NCBI RefSeq assembly: GCF_000003855.2
Contig: NW_003101682.1
Coordinates: forward strand, 2,754,386 to 2,818,385
Direction: 5' to 3'
DNA from: Blastomyces gilchristii SLH14081
Taxonomy: Eukaryota > Ascomycota > Eurotiomycetes > Onygenales > Ajellomycetaceae
Length of the DNA stretch: 64,000 nucleotides
The notes beneath the pieces were generated by a model. It did not search any database and was not told where the DNA came from. It was given only the letters and a program-made list of their open reading frames with translations. The translations under genes were made by a program, and so were the position numbers. Positions 59,113 through 64,000 of the stretch are shown piece after piece; within the stretch, counting starts at the first letter, position 1, and the number at the start of each line of letters is the position of its first letter.

Positions 59113-61674
59113 TTTCGATGATTCTGGGCTCAAATGCCGCAATCAACAAACCACTGAAAGGGGGAGCAAGCATGCAGAAAAAAACGATAGTCTATTCACG
59201 ACTTACATTTAATTTCTGTTTATTATTTTTATTTGCCCTGTCATATCCTGTCTCTTTTATCTCTTGAATGCATTTATGAATTAACGGGGTGTCTATATGT
59301 TTTATTTTCTTTATTTTTGCATTTTTCATTTGGCCCTTTTATACAATCTAAGCTTTCCCAAATATTTGTCTGGGAATTTTGGGGTTGCTGTTCAGGGCTG
59401 CTTGTATCATTTTTAAAACGTTTTCTCCCTCCCATGAGCCTTTTGGCTCTTGCTCTCCCTATACCAACCTACTACTCTACCTAGGTACCACTCTTTCCTC
59501 CAGCATTATCAAGCCTCCCAGAAAGTAATGCTTTTTTCTTGTCATTTCTTCCCTCTATATACAAAACAAGATCCCATCTATATGTTTCTTCTCTCGATCC
59601 TAACACACTTTCAGTCCCTCATAACAAGGACTTAACAGGTATATTTCAGCTATAAGCATCTTCATAGGACTTTTAGGCGCGGCGGTGGCTACCTATTCTA
59701 TTTTCTTTCTATTGCTTTTATCTATATATATATATATATATATTCATACGATATCTAGCCAAATCGCATCAAATCTCCCATGGGGCATGCCTCCTGCTTT
59801 TGTATAAATACAGATCTACTAGACCCCTATCTATACTCTCTGCCAGGACCTAATTTCATGGCGAGCTAACGTACATACAATACACCTTTTGTGAAGTCTT
59901 TTAACTATCCACTTTTGTTGAAGAGAATTTCTATGCTCTTCCCGCGCTATTTCCCGCCCCCTCTCCTTGTCTCTCTTCAACTCTCCCCCCCTTCATTTTC
60001 CCTATACCCCTTTTACCTCCCTGTCTTGTCTATCAATTTTTCAATCTTCTACCAAATGTGACAAATCCCTCTGGTGTTGGATAAATACAGTATATAAAAG
60101 GTATTGGAATCTCTTATCTATTTCCCGAAATACGTAGCTAAAATTTTCTGGTGGCGTTTTAATCAAAGAATAGTTGGTATCTGTTCGGTACATGATATTG
60201 TGGTTGCGATCTGAGGGAACGGATGGCAATCATGTTAACTAAACCAGGTATGTATGTATCTACTTAAAAAAATATTGTTCACGGTAAAATCCGTACCGCA
60301 AGCATCCGAATTCTAATTAGACAGATTTTGTGGCATTTATTCTAAGCAGCGGCTTTTCGACAGTCATTCGGAAATGTTTGCTTCTCGAGGATGCCCAGCC
60401 CGCTGTATGTCCATGTACAGTGTGTACATGTACTGTACATGTGTAGTTAACTTTGTGGGTAGCCATTGAGAATCTGAGTAAATATGGATATTGAGCACCC
60501 CCGGCAGCACAACAAAGTTTTTATGGACAACTTGCTGCTCACGCATGCAAGGTTACTCGCAGACCGGCTTAAGTGGCAGTTGAGTGTAGAGGAGTGTTAG
60601 AGCTTGATTACAAGGATACCAGGGTGACAGCAGTGTTATGTCAGGATATGATATTACTGATTCTTGAGAAGGAGAACTATAGAATGTGTGGGTCACATGA
60701 TGACCCCGTGATGATGCTCTAAGCCCTAGCAATCTTACAAGGAGAAGTCCAGGTAAGCCAATCAATTCGTCAATTGATGATTCGAGAAGAAGGAGTCTGC
60801 TTTCTCTTCTTTGGTGTTTGAATGCAGGGGAATTGGAAGTTTGTTTTTCGCAACCTTCTTTGCCAAAACTTGCACCGTGGAACAGGCTGTGAATGGTTGA
60901 AGATTGCGTGCGTGCCCTCTCGATTCTCGACTCCTGTAGGGGAAAAATGCCTTTTCCTCGTTAGGCGCGCGGGGTGAGTGCATAGAAAAATGCATCTATC
61001 TTGCGCGTTGGGAGAGCATGTATTTTGGTGAATGTTTAGCGGCCTGGTGGTAGAGCATCATCATAATACACACTTCATATCCCACGCATCACAATCATGA
61101 AGATGGCTGGGGTACCTTTGTTGGCATCACTGAGGAGGTTGTTACCATGTCGTTGAGACCGCCAAGACGATGATGGACTTGTCCTTGTTTTGGTGCTTCA
61201 CAGATTGCTCGTGACGCCTGATTGTGGTATTTATATTTATGCCACCCTTCTTGTTGCAAATGGAATGTGGAATATTTTCCCCGTCGTTGGTGGGTCTGTG
61301 CATGCATCGGCTCGGCCGCTTTTGCTTTAACTTAGTTAACTAATAAGGGTTTGTTTGCGAGTGCTTTCCTTGCTTGGCATGGACGCGAGAACTCGACGCG
61401 AAAACAATACAAACATTTACTCCAGAGCTTCCATTGAGCCAACAACGCAGCTCCGTCTCTAGCACATCCCTTTGTCGAATCTCGTGGGTTTAGCCTACAA
61501 TGTTTTCTTCCTCTCCTTTTCTCTAGTCTTGCGTCATATGTTCCTCCGAACTAGCACGTAATGTATGTACGTGTACATGTACGTAATCGTCCTGAGCAGA
61601 AAGAGAAACACGATGTCACAAACTAATATGTTCTTTATAATAGCTTATTGTCTCTCTACCCGTGATATGAAGAA
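59113..61674. other. Intergenic region between RasGAP and DNA methyltransferase genes
   Basis: About 2.5 kb with RasGAP 3' UTR and methyltransferase promoter. No coding frame longer than 83 codons and no RNA gene recognised. It contains a (TA)n run at 59723-59743, an inverted repeat at 60426-60442 and a GTACATGTAC palindrome at 61573-61582. A TATA-like ttataata lies at 61635, close to the ATG. Confidence 0.6.
60426..60442. promoter_or_regulatory. Perfect inverted repeat acatgtac-t-gtacatgt
   Basis: 8-bp arms with a single-base centre. A related palindrome, gtacatgtac, occurs at 61573-61582, about 95 bp before the methyltransferase ATG. Such symmetry suits a dimeric factor, but no binding protein can be named. 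Confidence 0.4.
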
Positions 61675-64000
61675 ATGGTCGGTTCGACAGATTCGGAGGA
61701 TGCTAGTGCATCCCTAGATATTGCCTACCAGCAGCAACAGGGACTGGATTCCGAACAAGCGCAGCAACTCTCCGAGACTACCCAAGGTCATGGCAACCCT
61801 TTGGAGGAATTGGTTGGTATTTCGCTACCGCCGTTGACTTTCCCAAAGACAATCTACCAGGGCCATGAAGCACCTAAACCAAAATCTACTGAAAGAGAGG
61901 CGGTGGAAGCATTGCTCAATGAGCCAGGAATTGATAGGCAGACATATGACGAGAATGAATTTATTAGCTTTCAATTGGATGACTTCGTGATCTATGCGTT
62001 GCCTGATCACTCACCGACACCCCATGGCATGGTTTCGCTAGATCAGGTTGCTACAAAGTTTGGAAAGCAGACTGTCGTATTTTTCTTTGATGGCGTACTG
62101 AAAGGTCCCGGGAACCAGGGGCAGTACCTGGAGAGGGTGCCGTTTCGCCTTGTGTCGATTGGGGGGTATGAAGCCGTCGAACAACACAGTGTGGGAAAGG
62201 ATATGTGGATCCAGTCGCTCTATGGCACGTCTACATCCATCGGAGACCTATGGTATCAATTGGGCACGCCTGCACCTGAATACAAGGACTACTATCATTC
62301 CTTCTGTTGGCTTGCCGATCTTGCAAAATACTTCATTGATTACCTCCACCATCATGAAAATGTCACCTTGCACCACTTTAAAATTGATTTTTCCTCCTGG
62401 CTAACGGATCTGCACGGCACTGATACGTCCTTCATAAGGTGGATGGCTGAATACAGAAGTCTTGATTTCAGACAAGCGATTAATTCATACTCCAGTTTTC
62501 TTGAGAAACAAGCATGGGATTTGGATCCTGCTTACTGCACTCATCCTCTATGGGCTGAACTTGGTGTTACGCAGGACAACCTTGTTCTTCCAATGCAACC
62601 GCAGAAAGCAGAAGGGACCATTGTCACGCCATATGTATATCAATGCTTCAAAAACATGGAGTGGGGCAATCACCTTACTGCTGTTGAGCTTGATCCTCAG
62701 ATCTCAGCAAGCCACCAGACCCGGCTCCGAGAGCTTGGATTTCTTCCAAAAGTAATGCCAGTGAAGAAAATGAAATCAGGGTTTACTGTTGGACTTGACT
62801 CAACTACAGCAATTCGCCCAAAGGATGTCATTGCCATCCGAAGGGATCTTAAAACCCCTTGGAAGGGCACGGAAAACTTGTGGTATGCTGCCGTCCAGGA
62901 TGTGCAACCCCGCAAGAACCGCCCAGCACGTTTAAGTTTAATTTGGCTCTACCGACCTTCCGAGACTGTGTGTGCAGATTTAACTTATCCTCATGCGAAT
63001 GAGATCTTTTTTTCCGATCATTGCAACTGTCAAGATGGTGTCATAGATACCTCGGACATTGTCGAGAAGGTCACGGTGACATTTTTTGCCCAGCAAGCGG
63101 AGAAAGGGGCACAGTTTTTCATTCGACAGACATATTTCTCAGAGGATGAAACTTTCACTTCTCTAAAAGAAGAACATTTCAAATGCCAATGCCGAAAACC
63201 CAGGTCAAAACCAGAGTTCAAGGTTGGTGACACGGTCCTAATTGAAAACTTCGATGAATTAAACCCCGATCAAATAAATCTCGAGCCAGCGGAAATCTTG
63301 GGGTTCGGCGAATCTGGACAAGTGAATGTACGGGTATTTCTCCGCCGCGGACGAGATTACAACGATGCAGGTTGTCGCCCGAATGAGCTCGTCTACACGA
63401 ATCGGACTCGAACTGTTCATGTAGATCAGATTGAGAGACGATGCCAGGTCCGATGTTATACCGAAGAGCAAAAACGGGACGGCTCTATTCCAGCACCTTA
63501 TAACCGAGACGGAACTGGAGATGCTTTTTACGTAACCGTGCAGGAGATCTCCTCTGACAGGGGCTCTGAGCTTGTTTCTATACAACATCCGCCAGTGGGA
63601 TTTAGGGAAGGCTATGATTATTCTGAGGACAGCAGCCTTCGCAAACTTCGGGCACTCAACATATTTAGTGGAGGAGGGAGTTTTGACAGAGGCCTTGAAG
63701 AAGGGGGAGCAATTAAAAATAGATGGGCTGTGGAATGGAGCGCTGCTCCCATGCTCACATATCGTGCGAATCATGAAAACCCGGAAAAGGTAAAACTGTT
63801 CCTGGGCTCTGTTAATGATTTCCTTCTCCAAGCTTTGCAACAAAAAGCAGAAGCAGGTAATCTAATTGCCAAGTTAGGTGACGTGGAGGTTATTTCAGCT
63901 GGGAGCCCTTGCCAAGGTTATTCCAATGTGAATAACCGCAAAAACAATGCAGTATCTATGCAAAATTCTTCCATGATAGCGTCAGTTGCTTCGTATGTCG
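61675..64000 (+). CDS. dim-2: DIM-2-like cytosine-5 DNA methyltransferase (5' part; runs off window)
   Basis: One uninterrupted frame of 775 codons from the ATG at 61675 (MVGSTDSEDASASLDIAYQQ) to the window end. A fungal-type N-terminal region (about 50-330) is followed by a BAH-like domain (about 368-471, with ENLWYAAVQDV and SLIWLYRPSE) and a second BAH-like segment (about 512-624, KPEFKVGDTVLI). The methyltransferase core then begins: motif I RALNIFSGGGSFDRGL (S-adenosylmethionine binding, residues 660-674) and motif IV SAGSPCQGYSN with catalytic Cys746. In Neurospora, DIM-2 performs all detectable DNA methylation, guided by HP1 and H3K9 methylation to RIP-mutated DNA. BAH domains and motif order favour DIM-2 over RID/Masc1, though RID-like cannot be fully excluded without the C-terminus. 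The frame is undamaged. Confidence 0.92.
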   Translation, partial: MVGSTDSEDASASLDIAYQQQQGLDSEQAQQLSETTQGHGNPLEELVGISLPPLTFPKTIYQGHEAPKPKSTEREAVEALLNEPGIDRQTYDENEFISFQLDDFVIYALPDHSPTPHGMVSLDQVATKFGKQTVVFFFDGVLKGPGNQGQYLERVPFRLVSIGGYEAVEQHSVGKDMWIQSLYGTSTSIGDLWYQLGTPAPEYKDYYHSFCWLADLAKYFIDYLHHHENVTLHHFKIDFSSWLTDLHGTDTSFIRWMAEYRSLDFRQAINSYSSFLEKQAWDLDPAYCTHPLWAELGVTQDNLVLPMQPQKAEGTIVTPYVYQCFKNMEWGNHLTAVELDPQISASHQTRLRELGFLPKVMPVKKMKSGFTVGLDSTTAIRPKDVIAIRRDLKTPWKGTENLWYAAVQDVQPRKNRPARLSLIWLYRPSETVCADLTYPHANEIFFSDHCNCQDGVIDTSDIVEKVTVTFFAQQAEKGAQFFIRQTYFSEDETFTSLKEEHFKCQCRKPRSKPEFKVGDTVLIENFDELNPDQINLEPAEILGFGESGQVNVRVFLRRGRDYNDAGCRPNELVYTNRTRTVHVDQIERRCQVRCYTEEQKRDGSIPAPYNRDGTGDAFYVTVQEISSDRGSELVSIQHPPVGFREGYDYSEDSSLRKLRALNIFSGGGSFDRGLEEGGAIKNRWAVEWSAAPMLTYRANHENPEKVKLFLGSVNDFLLQALQQKAEAGNLIAKLGDVEVISAGSPCQGYSNVNNRKNNAVSMQNSSMIASVASYV

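Noticed and set aside
1..64000. CRISPR array, operons, phage or bacterial genes
   Set aside because: No regularly spaced repeats, no ribosome-binding sites, and all recognisable genes are fungal or eukaryotic transposons.

Overview
The window looks like filamentous-ascomycete nuclear DNA, most likely an onygenalean of the Blastomyces/Emmonsia/Histoplasma type. The organism is an inference from four things: a strongly AT-biased, repeat-choked isochore joined abruptly to a normal-GC gene block, RIP-like C-to-T decay of every repeat, Tad-like LINEs with chromodomain Gypsy elements, and a BUD2/CLA2-type RasGAP and a DIM-2-type DNA methyltransferase with a short fungal intron.

Positions 1-52,310 form the isochore. 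I see no intact host gene there. It is a graveyard of nested transposons, and target-site duplications (TSDs) let the nesting be read. A plus-strand chromovirus, Gypsy-B (1430-17431), contains the 5' end of a minus-strand LINE (1-1429, running off the window) and a complete minus-strand chromovirus, Gypsy-A (3164-14215, TSD agaag). Gypsy-A itself holds two tRNA-headed SINEs, a 5'-truncated LINE with an open RNase H frame, and a chimeric LINE with a tRNA-like 5' module. To the right, a LINE 5' region (17432-18091, continuing at 27447) holds a SINE and a 506-bp hAT-type MITE. That MITE was split by a complete second Gypsy family, Gypsy-C (18142-26985, TSD aatag), which carries two more copies of the MITE. 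Next come a Gypsy-D 5' LTR, a LINE split by the complete Gypsy-E (29603-35300, TSD gatat), a minus-strand Ty1/copia body, a long LINE (ORF1, endonuclease, RT) inserted in another LINE fragment, a decayed hAT transposase with a fourth SINE inside it, and an unidentified decayed reading frame.

Positions 52,311-64,000 are ordinary gene-bearing DNA. A two-exon gene at 55198-59112 encodes a 1280-aa RasGAP of the BUD2/CLA2 type, with PH-like, C2 and RasGAP regions. A single open frame from 61675 to the window end encodes the first 775 residues of a DIM-2-like cytosine-5 DNA methyltransferase, with BAH-like domains, motif I and the PCQ catalytic motif.

The most informative patterns are these. (1) Within three separate LTR elements the outer edges of the LTRs keep CpG and CpC sites, while the same bases on the inner edges are mutated: a built-in record of RIP fading at element ends. 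(2) Trp codons decay mainly to TGA, implying CpC rather than classical CpA targeting. (3) SINEs and LINEs share a (AAT)n tail. (4) A tRNA-like sequence was joined to a LINE before insertion. (5) The MITE shares its right end with the decayed hAT at 47.5 kb. I found no CRISPR array, no functional tRNA or rRNA gene, and no coherent new gene system.
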